A stretch of DNA of 64,000 bases from Brevundimonas sp. (GTDB lineage Bacteria; Pseudomonadota; Alphaproteobacteria; Caulobacterales; Caulobacteraceae). The position numbers and the translations under genes are program-made. Under the pieces are notes generated by a model. It was not told where the DNA came from. It did no database searches and saw only the letters and a list, made by a program, of their open reading frames with translations. Positions 23,718 to 31,908 of the stretch are shown in pieces. Positions within the stretch are counted from its first letter, which is position 1, and each line of letters begins with the position of its first letter. The stretch lies in assembly GCA_027531145.1 (NCBI GenBank), contig JAPZRF010000006.1:62001-126000 (forward strand). Direction: 5' to 3'.

Positions 23718-25130
23718 ATGCCCCGTCTTGCCCCACTCCTCCTCGCCGCCTTGCTGGCCGGCTGTGCAACCGCGCCAGCGGTGAGGCCCCCCCTTCCCAC
23801 GACGCCGTCGGCAGACTGGTCTGCCGGAACGTTACCTCCCCCGGGTCAGCAGCTACAGCTGGACTGGTGGGCGGCCTTTCAGTCGGCGGAACTTGACCAG
23901 CTGGTGGCGGATGCGCTGGCCGCCAACCGCGACGTCCTCGCGGCCGAGGCCAGCCTTCGGGCTGCACGGGCTCTGGCCGGCGAGGCCAGGACGCTCCAGG
24001 AACCGCAGGGAGGCACCTCCGCCGGACTGCGGAGGAGCCGGGAGGCAGCCCTGTCGCAACCGCTCGTACTCGGGACACCGGACCGCTTCGAGGACCAGAC
24101 GCTGGGGTTCATGGGCGCGGAGCTGGGCTGGGAACTGGACCTTGCCGGTGGTCTGGCTGCCGCGACACGCGCCGCCGAAGCCAACGCCGGAGTCGCCCTG
24201 TGGCAGCGCCGGCAGATCGAAGCGGCTGTGGCGGCACAGGTGGTCAGGGCTTGGCTCGATCTCGGCCGGGCGAACGCCCTCGACAGCCTCTCGCAGCGTC
24301 GCCGCGTCGCCCTCGAGGCTTCAGTCGCGCTGATGGTCCGCCGGCAGGCGCATGGTGCAGCGACAGAAGCCGATGTGGCCGCCCTTCGCCGTCTCGGTGC
24401 CGAGTCCGCGGCGGAGCGGCCGATGATCTCCCTGACTCGAAACAACGCCCTGCGCCGCATCGCCGTACTGACAGGACGGGACCCCGTGGACTTCTCCAGG
24501 GCTACAGCGGCTCTGACCGGACGGGCGGCGACACCCGACGCCCTTGTTGCGCCGGCCCCGGCCGACATGCTGCGGCAGCGCCCCGACGTCCAGGCCGCCG
24601 AACTCAGGGTCATCGCGACCTTCGAGCGTGCAGGGGTGGCCCGGGCGGCGCTATACCCCAGCCTGTCCCTTGGTGCCGCAGCTGGTAGGACGGCGGCTCC
24701 AGGGGACCTGGACCGGCCCGGGGCTCTCCGTTTCTCGATCGGTCCGTCAGTCAGCTGGGGTCTGTTCAATCTCCGCCGGATCCGGGCCGGCGTCCGCGCC
24801 GCCGATGCCGAGGCCGAGGCCGCCACCGCCGCATGGGGCCAGGCGATCCTGGTCGCCCTCGAAGAGGCCGACGGGGCCCTCGACGCCTGGCGTACAGCCC
24901 GGTCGAGCGCTCGCGCCGTACGTGCCGCCGCAGAGCACGCCCGGGTCGAGGCCGAGACGACGCGCGCGCGCGCGCGGTCCGGGGCCGCGACACCTCTGGA
25001 CGTCGCCCTCGCCGAGGCTACCCTGCTCTCGGCGGAGCTCGCTCTGGCCAATGCAGAGGCCGCTGAACGCGAGGCTTGGGCCCAGGCTCACCTCGCGCTG
25101 GGTGCGGGCTGGCGGTCGGAGGCCTTGTGA
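23718..25130 (+). CDS. Outer-membrane efflux factor, NodT/OprM-type lipoprotein
   Basis: 470 aa from ATG 23718, where 'RLAPLLLAALLAGCATAP' gives a lipoprotein signal with lipobox LAGC; the track's earlier start lies inside the pump gene. Two OEP repeats are visible: 'WWAAFQSAELDQLVADALAA' to 'EADVAALRRLGAESAAERP', and 'MLRQRPDVQAAELRVIATF' with 'ALYPSLSLGAAAGRTAAPGD'. It forms the TolC-like channel for the pump. 14 bp separate it from the pump stop. Ends the operon. Confidence 0.93.
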   Translation: MPRLAPLLLAALLAGCATAPAVRPPLPTTPSADWSAGTLPPPGQQLQLDWWAAFQSAELDQLVADALAANRDVLAAEASLRAARALAGEARTLQEPQGGTSAGLRRSREAALSQPLVLGTPDRFEDQTLGFMGAELGWELDLAGGLAAATRAAEANAGVALWQRRQIEAAVAAQVVRAWLDLGRANALDSLSQRRRVALEASVALMVRRQAHGAATEADVAALRRLGAESAAERPMISLTRNNALRRIAVLTGRDPVDFSRATAALTGRAATPDALVAPAPADMLRQRPDVQAAELRVIATFERAGVARAALYPSLSLGAAAGRTAAPGDLDRPGALRFSIGPSVSWGLFNLRRIRAGVRAADAEAEAATAAWGQAILVALEEADGALDAWRTARSSARAVRAAAEHARVEAETTRARARSGAATPLDVALAEATLLSAELALANAEAAEREAWAQAHLALGAGWRSEAL

Positions 25131-25376
25131 GGGAGCTGGCCTGGCTGGGAAACAGCCCGGAGCCTGATCGGTTGAGGTGTAAGTGCTCCGCGGTTCCGAA
25201 GATGCAGTGAATCAGGCTCACGCCATAATCCGGTCCAGTTCCGGACCAGCTGGACGGGGTCCAACTCAACCGGTCTTGGTCCGGCGGCCCGGGATCCAGC
25301 CGACGACCCTGATGAAACGGATCCACGCTCAAGTCGAGGGATCAGGATTGTCGGGCAGATCCGGCCGCCTCCGGCC
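25131..25376. other. Non-coding gap between convergent genes
   Basis: No gene is supported. It is rich in GGTCC/GGACC words, for example GGTCCAG-TTCC-GGACC around 25232-25247, which can form short hairpins and may terminate the RND operon. Short ORFs here are shadows. Confidence 0.5.
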
Positions 25377-26117
25377 TCAGGCAGATCGGCGCAGCGCGCG
25401 CCAGAGGAACAGAAAGCCAAGTGCCATGAACCAGAGCTGGATACCCGTCGTTGAGAGCACGATTGAGACCGGCGGCGCGACGCCGAACAGCTCAAGGCCA
25501 GGCAGCGCGACCACTACACCCGCAACCAGCCCCGTCAGACCCGCCCAGGCCGGAAGCTGTCTGTCGCGGAGAATGATCAGACTCACCGATATCGCCCAGA
25601 TCGCCGCGAAAGCCGCTACGCCCAAAGTCTCGCCAATCGCCCCGCCCCAGGCATTCATGGCTGCCTGCATCGCCTCAATGGCGGCACGCGCGTCTGGTGA
25701 CAGACCCTGAACGGAGTAGGCTTCCGCCAGGACCGTGCTGCCCGTGAGCCAGCGGATGATCCCTATGGCCCTTGCGAGGGTCGAAACCGATGCAGCGCCT
25801 ATGGCTATGAGGCCGAGGATGCCCAGCGGCCCGGGCCTAGCCGCCAAACGCACGGTGAGCACTCCGGTTACAAGGAACAGCAATGAATAGCCGAGATACA
25901 GTCCATACCCCAGTCGCACAGCATCCAGCTGTTCGAGGAGTAACGGCAGCATCCTTGCGGGAGCATAATCGAGGCTGTCAGGCCATTGGATCGCTCCGCC
26001 AAGTACAGCCATGGGCGCGAAGATGCTGAATCCCTGGAGAAGCAGGACAAACGCGGCAACGAGATAGGGGAGACGGGAGGGAGCCAATGAGCTGCGGGAC
26101 GGGATATCTGTAGTCAT
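25377..26117 (-). CDS. Multi-pass membrane protein, DUF4386-like
   Basis: 246 aa with about six or seven membrane helices: 'YLVAAFVLLLQGFSIFAPMA', 'YLGYSLLFLVTGVLTVRLAA', 'GETLGVAAFAAIWAISVSLI', 'AWAGLTGLVAGVVVALPGL', 'LWFMALGFLFLWRALR'. The 'GETLGV' segment followed by 'ILRDRQLPAWAG' is like DUF4386-type proteins, but I do not recognise it firmly. Transcribed on the minus strand behind the flavodoxin-like reductase gene, 30 bp apart, probably in one unit. Function unknown. Confidence 0.7.
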   Translation of the reverse strand: MTTDIPSRSSLAPSRLPYLVAAFVLLLQGFSIFAPMAVLGGAIQWPDSLDYAPARMLPLLLEQLDAVRLGYGLYLGYSLLFLVTGVLTVRLAARPGPLGILGLIAIGAASVSTLARAIGIIRWLTGSTVLAEAYSVQGLSPDARAAIEAMQAAMNAWGGAIGETLGVAAFAAIWAISVSLIILRDRQLPAWAGLTGLVAGVVVALPGLELFGVAPPVSIVLSTTGIQLWFMALGFLFLWRALRRSA

Positions 26118-26147
26118 GGTGCGGGATCTTTCATCGAAAACTGACTG

Positions 26148-26705
26148 CTAAACTCTGTCAAGCCAGGCTTCACGCTGGGCCTCGGTCGATACTCGCATGG
26201 AACCAAAACGCCGAACCCGCGTGACCTTGACGCCGCAGAACTCGAGAATGTTGCGGCGCAGTTCGCTGATCCCCGCATCACGGTAGATGGTGCGATAACA
26301 CCATGGGGGCGTGTCCATCGTGACCAACAGCTCCGCTGTCTTGCCCGTAAGCAGGCGCTTCCAGTGGATCGAGTTCTTCATGTACTGAAAAGCAAACCCC
26401 GGCCTCAGGGCCAGCTCGATCAGCGATTTGAAGCGCCCCGGCATCCCTCCCCACCAGATCGGAAAGATGAAGACCAGATGATCTGCCGCGCGGATCGCGT
26501 TCTGGAAGCGCGCGACTTCCGGCTGCAGCGCCAGGTCATCGTCCGCTCTTCCCTCCGCCGGCACCGAGAACTGAAGATCGGCGAGCCTGAGCAGTTGCGC
26601 TTCGCTGCCCATCGCGAGGGCCCGGTCGAGCGCGCGAACAGCCATCGCGCCACAGTAGCTCTCCAGCGCCGGATGCCCAAGAAAGATAAGCGTCTTCCGG
26701 CTCAT
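26148..26705 (-). CDS. NAD(P)H:quinone-reductase-like flavoprotein (flavodoxin fold)
   Basis: 185 aa from ATG 26705, at 'RKTLIFLGHPALESYCGAMA'; the track's upstream start adds an unlikely Arg-rich leader. The motifs 'DHLVFIFPIWWGGMPGRFKS' and 'GKTAELLVTMDTPPWCY' are those of the NQO1/MdaB/KefF-like FMN-FAD reductases. Two-electron reduction of quinones or nitro compounds is expected in the cytoplasm. It diverges from the Acg-type nitroreductase across a 30-bp dyad, which suggests both are induced together by electrophiles. Confidence 0.87.
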   Translation of the reverse strand: MSRKTLIFLGHPALESYCGAMAVRALDRALAMGSEAQLLRLADLQFSVPAEGRADDDLALQPEVARFQNAIRAADHLVFIFPIWWGGMPGRFKSLIELALRPGFAFQYMKNSIHWKRLLTGKTAELLVTMDTPPWCYRTIYRDAGISELRRNILEFCGVKVTRVRRFGSMRVSTEAQREAWLDRV

Positions 26706-26759
26706 GGTCGTGACGACCCCTTGTTTTCTTCGCCTGCCGGCATTGACACGGCCGCACAT

Positions 26760-26789
26760 ACAGTTCGATATCGTACTATATAGGACTGT
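26760..26789. promoter_or_regulatory. 30-bp imperfect palindrome, candidate MarR operator
   Basis: ACAGTTCGATATCGT | ACTATATAGGACTGT: 12 of 15 positions pair around a central GTAC. It lies in the divergent gap between the flavodoxin-like reductase and the nitroreductase-MarR unit, overlapping TATA-rich promoter-like sequence. Confidence 0.6.
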
Positions 26790-26918
26790 GTCGGTTTGGC
26801 AAGCCTGATCTGACGCCGGCCCCGGACCGAAATGTCGGGATGGGGATCGGGATCAGACCCGACTGGCCTGTTGAGGCCCCGGAATGGTATGCCGGGCAAC
26901 CGGAGAGAGGGAAGAACG

Positions 26919-28031
26919 ATGCGTCTTGCAAGTCGAAGAACGCTGCTTTTGGTTGGCGGTGGTGCAATCGTGGCGGCGGGTGTTGGTGCCGGCGCGATCG
27001 AGGCAAGCCGCGCCCCAACCCGGGCGATGGAGCCCTGGTCAATCGCAGGCAGCTATGGCGAGATCCGCCGCAATGCCCTCTCCTGGGCGCTACTCGCTCC
27101 CAATCCGCACAACCTGCAGCCCTGGAGGGCCCAACTGGTTGGTCAGGACGGCGTCGCCCTGTTTCTGGATCCTGAACGTACCCTGCCCCAGACGGACCCA
27201 TTCGGCCGCCAGATCACGATCGGCCTCGGCTGCTTTATCGACCTGATGCGAATGGCCGCTGCTGAGTCGGGCTTCGGCGTTGATCTGGACTTCTACCCCG
27301 AAGGAGAGGCCGAGCAGGCACCGGTGGTCCGGGCATGGTTCCGCCCCGAAGCCGCACAGCCTGACCCGCTGTTTCGTGCGGCGCAGACCCGGCGAACCAG
27401 CCGGGCAGTCTATGACCCCCGGCCCCTGCCGGCAGAGGCGGTGGCAACTCTCTCCGGTTACGGGGCTGTGGTCAGCGAGCCCGAGGCGGTGGCGAACCTG
27501 CGCGCCCTCGCAAAGGAGGCCTGGGATATCGAGCTGGCGACGCCTCGCACCTGGAAAGAGAGCGTCGACGTGCTGCGCTTCGGTGCGCGACAGATCGACG
27601 CCTCGCCTGACGGTCTCGCTGTTCGAGGCGGCTTCATCAATCTCATGGCCGCGCTCGGTCTGGTCACGCGAGAGGCGCAGTTGCCTCAAGGCAGTATGGG
27701 CTGGCAGCAGGCGATGAACTCCTTCAACGACGCAATTGCGTCGACGCCGGCCTTTGTCGTGCAGGTCTCGGAGGGAAACCGTCGGCGCGATCAACTCGAC
27801 GCGGGGGCGCGCTGGCTGAGGCTGAGTCTTGCGGCGACCCAGCTGGGGTTGTCACTACAGCCGGTGAGCCAGGCCTTGCAGGAGTATCCTGAAATGTCGG
27901 GGCCATACGGCCGTATACATGCGCTATACGCAGACCCAGGTCATACTGTTCAGATGCTCGCTCGCATTGGATTTTCTCCCGTGGTGCCGCCCGCTCCACG
28001 CTGGAGGCTTGAGACAAAGCTTGTGGGTTGA
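26919..28031 (+). CDS. Acg-family FMN-binding nitroreductase-like protein with Tat-type leader
   Basis: 370 aa from ATG 26919, with GAGAGAGGGAAG upstream. The N-terminus 'RLASRRTLLLVGGGAIVAAG' has a twin-Arg and hydrophobic stretch, so it may be exported or membrane-anchored. The body carries 'LSWALLAPNPHNLQPWRAQL', the nitroreductase FMN contact, then 'DPFGRQITIGLGCFIDLMRM', 'QTRRTSRAVYDPRPLPA' and 'LQPVSQALQEYPEMSGPY'. This is the Acg/Rv2032-like branch of nitroreductases. The next gene starts right after its stop (TGAATG), so it is cotranscribed with a MarR regulator. Confidence 0.87.
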   Translation: MRLASRRTLLLVGGGAIVAAGVGAGAIEASRAPTRAMEPWSIAGSYGEIRRNALSWALLAPNPHNLQPWRAQLVGQDGVALFLDPERTLPQTDPFGRQITIGLGCFIDLMRMAAAESGFGVDLDFYPEGEAEQAPVVRAWFRPEAAQPDPLFRAAQTRRTSRAVYDPRPLPAEAVATLSGYGAVVSEPEAVANLRALAKEAWDIELATPRTWKESVDVLRFGARQIDASPDGLAVRGGFINLMAALGLVTREAQLPQGSMGWQQAMNSFNDAIASTPAFVVQVSEGNRRRDQLDAGARWLRLSLAATQLGLSLQPVSQALQEYPEMSGPYGRIHALYADPGHTVQMLARIGFSPVVPPAPRWRLETKLVG

Positions 28032-28478
28032 ATGCGCGAGGATGTCCCTGATCTCTTCCGTTTCTTCAATGAGATCGGGATCATCAATCAACTGGCAAAT
28101 GCGATCCTCCAGTCCCGCTTGCCAAAAGGCGTCCTGGTGTCGCACTTCACGATTCTGAACCATCTGGTTCGTGTTCGGGATGGGTCGACACCGCTTGAAC
28201 TGGCGCTGGCCTTCCAGGTGCCGAAGACGACCATGACCCATTCGCTGTCGGGGTTGAAGGAGCGGGCCTGGGTTGAAGAGCGCCCCAATCCGTCGGACGC
28301 GAGATCGAAGCAGATCTGGCTTACCGGGGCCGGCAGACAATTTCGCAAGGAGATGATCCAGTCATTGGGGGCGGATCTTGCCGGGATTGAGCGCGCCCTG
28401 CCCGGCCTCGCCGTTTCACTTATTCCGGACCTCACCAGGGTAAGGGAGCATCTCGACGCGTCACGAGATTGCGGCTGA
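28032..28478 (+). CDS. MarR-family regulator
   Basis: 148 aa. Winged helix: 'GVLVSHFTILNHLVRVRDGS', 'ALAFQVPKTTMTHSLSGLKE' (recognition helix) and the wing 'AWVEERPNPSDARSKQIWLT', with the DxRxK-type wing motif of MarR. One Cys near the C-terminus; no obvious redox pair. It immediately follows the nitroreductase stop and probably represses the divergent flavodoxin-like reductase and the nitroreductase through the dyad at 26760-26789. Confidence 0.92.
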   Translation: MREDVPDLFRFFNEIGIINQLANAILQSRLPKGVLVSHFTILNHLVRVRDGSTPLELALAFQVPKTTMTHSLSGLKERAWVEERPNPSDARSKQIWLTGAGRQFRKEMIQSLGADLAGIERALPGLAVSLIPDLTRVREHLDASRDCG

Positions 28479-28686
28479 CCTGTTCCAACGGGTGCCTCGT
28501 GCATTTCGAGGACCGGTGGGGTTGATGGCCAGTCTGTTTCGCCCGCGGGAGTGACGGTGCAGCCGATGGGATCGGGTTGCGCGGCGGGTCACTCGCGTCG
28601 GGCGATCAGCCGACCCAGATCCCGCGCCATGCGCCGGCCACCGACCGAGACCCAAACCGGCTGGGCTGGACGCAGCACAACCCGGC

Positions 28687-29283
28687 TCAGACTTCGGTCT
28701 CATCCGCAAACAGGGGCAGGGCGCAGTCGAGGACTACATGGAGCCGCCCGATGCGTTCCCAGGGTTCGCCGGGAACGAGGTCCCGCAGTTGATTGTCGAT
28801 TGCCAGCGTCGCCAGTCCGTGAACGATGCTCCATGCTAGGAGTGTGCGAGGGTCGCCTGGGTCGCCTTTCGCGCCCGCCGCAAGAGCCGTTCGAGCGAGG
28901 AGTGGGTCGGCGGCGGCCTTGAGGTCAGCGTCGGTCATGTCCAGCGCGTCGCCACTGTACATCAGACGGAACAGGTTCGGCTCCTCGATCGCAAACCCAA
29001 GGTAGGCCCGGCCGATTGCCAGCAGGAGATCCTGACGCATCGGCCCCGGCTGCGCTGCCGCGGTTGCCCGGGCCAGCATGATGAAGCCCTCTGTGGCGAC
29101 GGCGGTCAGAAGCGCCCGTCGGTCGCGAAAATGCCGGAAGACGGCCGATGACGATACGCCATTCAACTCTGCGCAGGCGCGCGTCGTCAGCGCCGACTCG
29201 CCGCCCTCGCGCACCAGTTCGACGCCCGCGGTCACCAGACCGCGCCTCAGATTGCCGTGGTGGTACCCTTCACGCCTCATCAT
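28687..29283 (-). CDS. TetR-family regulator
   Basis: 198 aa from ATG 29283; 29280 is a second ATG. The track's 29343 start would run through a probable operator. HTH: 'YHHGNLRRGLVTAGVELVRE' then 'ALTTRACAELNGVSSSAVFR' and 'HFRDRRALLTAVATEGF'. A TetR_C-type helical domain follows ('FRLMYSGDALDMTDADLKAA'). It diverges from a small membrane protein and an SDR. Two copies of TGTGATCGYTGCTCACA in the gap are the likely binding sites for this protein. Confidence 0.9.
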   Translation of the reverse strand: MMRREGYHHGNLRRGLVTAGVELVREGGESALTTRACAELNGVSSSAVFRHFRDRRALLTAVATEGFIMLARATAAAQPGPMRQDLLLAIGRAYLGFAIEEPNLFRLMYSGDALDMTDADLKAAADPLLARTALAAGAKGDPGDPRTLLAWSIVHGLATLAIDNQLRDLVPGEPWERIGRLHVVLDCALPLFADETEV

Positions 29284-29303
29284 GCTTTCGAGGATCCCTT
29301 CGT

Positions 29304-29320
29304 TGTGATCGTTGCTCACA
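29304..29320. promoter_or_regulatory. TetR operator copy A
   Basis: TGTGATCGTTGCTCACA, dyad with TGTGA/TCACA arms. Upstream of the tetR start, 52 bp from copy B (about five helical turns). Confidence 0.7.
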
Positions 29321-29326
29321 TCCAGC

Positions 29327-29356
29327 TTGACAGATCCCCTCACCCGATCTCAATAT
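29327..29356 (+). promoter_or_regulatory. Sigma70-like promoter of the small membrane protein-SDR unit
   Basis: TTGACA at 29327-29332, 18-bp spacer, CAATAT at 29351-29356. The -10 abuts operator copy B, so TetR binding should block it. Confidence 0.5.
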
Positions 29357-29372
29357 GTGATCGCTGCTCACA
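29356..29372. promoter_or_regulatory. TetR operator copy B
   Basis: TGTGATCGCTGCTCACA, identical to copy A at 16 of 17 bases and in the same orientation. It overlaps the -10 region of the rightward promoter. Confidence 0.7.
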
Positions 29373-29395
29373 TTGATCTCCGGGAACCTCGCTCC

Positions 29396-29602
29396 ATGCT
29401 CCGGCTCCGCAACTTCCTGCGTCTGCTGCACTTGTCAGGCGGCCTCTACCTCGGTGCCTTCCTTTTTTCGCCGCTTATGGAAAGCGCCCTCGCAACAGCT
29501 CTGGCCCGCATTGTGGCAATCGGCCTGCTCGTCTCGGGCCTCGCCATGTGGCAAATGAAGCGCCTCGTTTCGTCGCTCGCAGTCGCGAAGGATCGAGCAT
29601 GA
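29396..29602 (+). CDS. Small two-helix membrane protein
   Basis: 68 aa from ATG 29396; the track start at 29312 lies inside the operator region. Seen: 'LRLLHLSGGLYLGAFLFSPL' and 'LARIVAIGLLVSGLAMWQMK', two membrane helices with a short loop. Family not recognised. Its stop overlaps the SDR start (ATGA), so it is the leader gene of a TetR-controlled pair. Confidence 0.75.
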   Translation: MLRLRNFLRLLHLSGGLYLGAFLFSPLMESALATALARIVAIGLLVSGLAMWQMKRLVSSLAVAKDRA

Positions 29603-30477
29603 CGGCCGGCTTCGCAAGACCGCGCCGCGCCCTGGTCACCGGCGCATCCGCCGGGCTGGGCGCTGCACTTTGTATCGAACTCGCCCGCAGGGGCTGGCTG
29701 GTGATCGGCGCATCCCGACGCGGCACCGTACCGGCCGCGGGCAAATCATCAAAGGGTACCATTGAAGGGCGACGGCTCGATGTGACCGACGCGGCTGCGG
29801 TGGAGGCGCTCGTCGAGGAACTGGACGCAGCCGGCGGGATCGACCTCTACGTTCTCAACGCCGGAATCAACACTCCGCAACCCGTCGAGGAGTTACCGCT
29901 GAAGCGTGCCCGCGAAATCATGGAGACGAACTTCTGGGGCGTTGTCACCCTGGCGCGCGCCGCCGTGCCCGGTCTTCGGGCGCGGGGCGGTGGAACCATT
30001 GCCGTCATTGGTTCTCTGGCGGGGAAGATCACGCCGCCTGGCGAAGCGATCTACGCCGCATCGAAACATGCGCTCGAAGGCTGGTGCGAAGGGCTCCTGC
30101 ATGAAGTTGGCCGGTTTGGCATCCACATCCGACTGCTGGCCCCCGGATTCATCACCACGACCCAAGTCCCGGCGAAACCACCGCCCCAGGCCGCAGAGTC
30201 GCCCTACGGTGACCTTACCCGGCGACTGGTCATCGGCTGGCAGAAGCACGCTCGCGAGGGCATGGCACCAAAGGTTGCAGCCCGGCGGATCATACGCGCA
30301 CTTCGGCACGGGACTGGACCCTGGCGCATACCGATCGGTGCCGGGGCCACCTGGCTCCCGCGGTTGCGGTTCCTCATCGGTGATCGTCTGTTCCTGCCGA
30401 TCACCCGGCGCCTCTTTGGTCTGTCCCCGGACTTGCCCTCTTCCTCTACGGCAGGGCGACCGCAGAAGCGGAGCTGA
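29599..30477 (+). CDS. SDR-family oxidoreductase
   Basis: 292 aa from ATG 29599, overlapping the small membrane protein stop. Motifs: 'RRALVTGASAGLGAALCIEL' (TGxxxGxG), Arg in 'GASRRGT' favouring NADP(H), 'VLNAGINTP' as the NAG motif, 'GTIAVIGSLAGKITPPGEAI' with the catalytic Ser, and 'YAASKHALEGWCEGLLHEV' as YxxxK. Resembles DltE/YbbO-type SDRs with a C-terminal extension. Substrate unknown. Probably induced when the divergent TetR releases its paired operators. Confidence 0.9.
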   Translation: MTAGFARPRRALVTGASAGLGAALCIELARRGWLVIGASRRGTVPAAGKSSKGTIEGRRLDVTDAAAVEALVEELDAAGGIDLYVLNAGINTPQPVEELPLKRAREIMETNFWGVVTLARAAVPGLRARGGGTIAVIGSLAGKITPPGEAIYAASKHALEGWCEGLLHEVGRFGIHIRLLAPGFITTTQVPAKPPPQAAESPYGDLTRRLVIGWQKHAREGMAPKVAARRIIRALRHGTGPWRIPIGAGATWLPRLRFLIGDRLFLPITRRLFGLSPDLPSSSTAGRPQKRS

Positions 30478-30569
30478 TTGCCCTTCAAGCACCAGCCCGG
30501 AGCGTCAGTCACAGGCCAGCCCCACAGGAGCCGGGCCGCCTGCAGCGGAGTCGACACGATGGCATCCAG

Positions 30570-30893
30570 TTGCGCTGTCCTCCGCCCGTCATCGTGCCGG
30601 TGCCGATGCTGATCGGCTATTCTCCCGAGGTGATCCAGACCACCAGCCGGATCGGCGATTCCTCCAACAACATCATCAACCCTATGATGAGCTGCTTCGG
30701 GCTGATCATCGCCCGGGCGAGTCGCTACGACAGGACTGGCGGCATCGGCACCATGATCGCGATGATGCTGCGGTCCTCGATCTTCTTCACCCTGGCGTGG
30801 AGCGCCCTGGTCTTCCACCGGATGTTCGGTCTCGATCTGCTGGTCGGGCCGGGATCGCCGACCTGCTCCACCCCGGGCCGAGCCGAGGGGCTC
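30570..30893 (+). pseudogene. AbgT-family transporter, C-terminal fragment
   Basis: 'VIVPVPMLIGYSPEVIQTTS' with 'RIGDSSNNIINPMMSCFGLI', 'RYDRTGGIGTMIAMMLRSSI' and 'LLVGPGSPTCSTP' match the last ~100 residues of p-aminobenzoyl-glutamate/sulfonamide exporters of the AbgT family. Around 400 upstream residues and any start are missing, and several conserved positions are changed. A degraded remnant lying behind the SDR and running into the convergent ABC transporter end. Confidence 0.7.
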
Positions 30894-31908
30894 AGTCGAG
30901 GAAGCGGACGGCAGCTGGGTCCAGTCGGACCCGCACCGTCTCGCCAACCGTCAGCCGGCCGGGCGCGGCGATCAGGGTCGCCCCGGCCTCGCCGACCTTC
31001 AGGCGCACCTCGCTGGCAGCGCCACCGTAGGCCACCGCCGTCACCTGCGCCTCGACCCCTTGCGGGTCGAGGCGCAGGGCCTCGGGGCGGAACATCAGGC
31101 GGCAGGCCCCGTTCGACCCCCGTGCCTCGAACCGGCCGAGCGGCGTCTCCACCCGGCCATCCCGGCGCTCTCCAGCAATAACCTCGATGTCCCCCAGCAG
31201 GCGGGCGGCGTCGAGCGAGGCCGGGCGGGCGTAGCAGGCCTCGGGCGACCCGGCCTGCAGCACCTGCCCCCGGTCCATCAGGATCAGGTCGTCGGCCATC
31301 AGCATGGCGTCGCGCGCGTCGTGGGTGACCACGAGGGCCGCGGTCCCGGCGTCGCGCAGCGCGCCGGCGATATCCTGGCGCACCTCGCCGCGCAGGTGGG
31401 CGTCGAGGCTTGAGAAGGGCTCGTCCAGCAGCACCGCCCGCGGCGCCGGGGCCAGCGCCCGGGCGAGGGCGACGCGCTGCTGCTGCCCGCCGGACAGCTG
31501 GTGCGGCCAGTCGCGGCCGCGATCGCCCAGCCCGACCCGCGTCAGCCAGCGCGCGGTGATCTCGTGCCGCTCGGCACGCGGACGCCCGGCCAGCCCGAAG
31601 GCGACGTTGTCGCGCACGCTCAGATGCGGGAAAAGGGCGTGGTCCTGGAACACCAGACCGATGCGGCGGCGCTCGGGCGGCAGGGCCTCGGCCGGCGAGG
31701 CGATCAGGGTCTCGCCGTAGAGGATCTCGCCGTCGTCGAGCGGCTCCAGCCCGGCGATCAGCCTCAGCAGGGTACTCTTGCCGCAGCCGGAGGGCCCCAG
31801 AAGGGCGGTGATCCGCCCCGGTGCCAGAGTCAGGCTGACGCCGTCCACAGCGAGGCGCTTGCCGAACCGGCGGGTCAGGCGGCTGCAGATGAGGATCTCG
31901 GTTATCAC
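30892..31908 (-). CDS. fbpC: Fe(3+) ABC transporter, ATP-binding protein
   Basis: 338 aa. Walker A 'LLGPSGCGKSTLLRLIAGLE', Q-loop 'VFQDHALFPHLSVRDNVAFG', signature 'HQLSGGQQQRVALARALAPA', Walker B 'AVLLDEPFSSLDAHLRGEV', H-loop 'VVTHDARDAMLMADDLILMD'. A C-terminal TOBE-like regulatory part follows ('LMFRPEALRLDPQGVEAQVT'). Domain order and neighbours fit FbpC/AfuC of ferric-iron importers. The start overlaps the permease stop (ATGA). Other anion or spermidine-type ATPases look similar; the adjacent binding protein decides the call. Confidence 0.88.
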   Translation of the reverse strand: MITEILICSRLTRRFGKRLAVDGVSLTLAPGRITALLGPSGCGKSTLLRLIAGLEPLDDGEILYGETLIASPAEALPPERRRIGLVFQDHALFPHLSVRDNVAFGLAGRPRAERHEITARWLTRVGLGDRGRDWPHQLSGGQQQRVALARALAPAPRAVLLDEPFSSLDAHLRGEVRQDIAGALRDAGTAALVVTHDARDAMLMADDLILMDRGQVLQAGSPEACYARPASLDAARLLGDIEVIAGERRDGRVETPLGRFEARGSNGACRLMFRPEALRLDPQGVEAQVTAVAYGGAASEVRLKVGEAGATLIAAPGRLTVGETVRVRLDPAAVRFLD

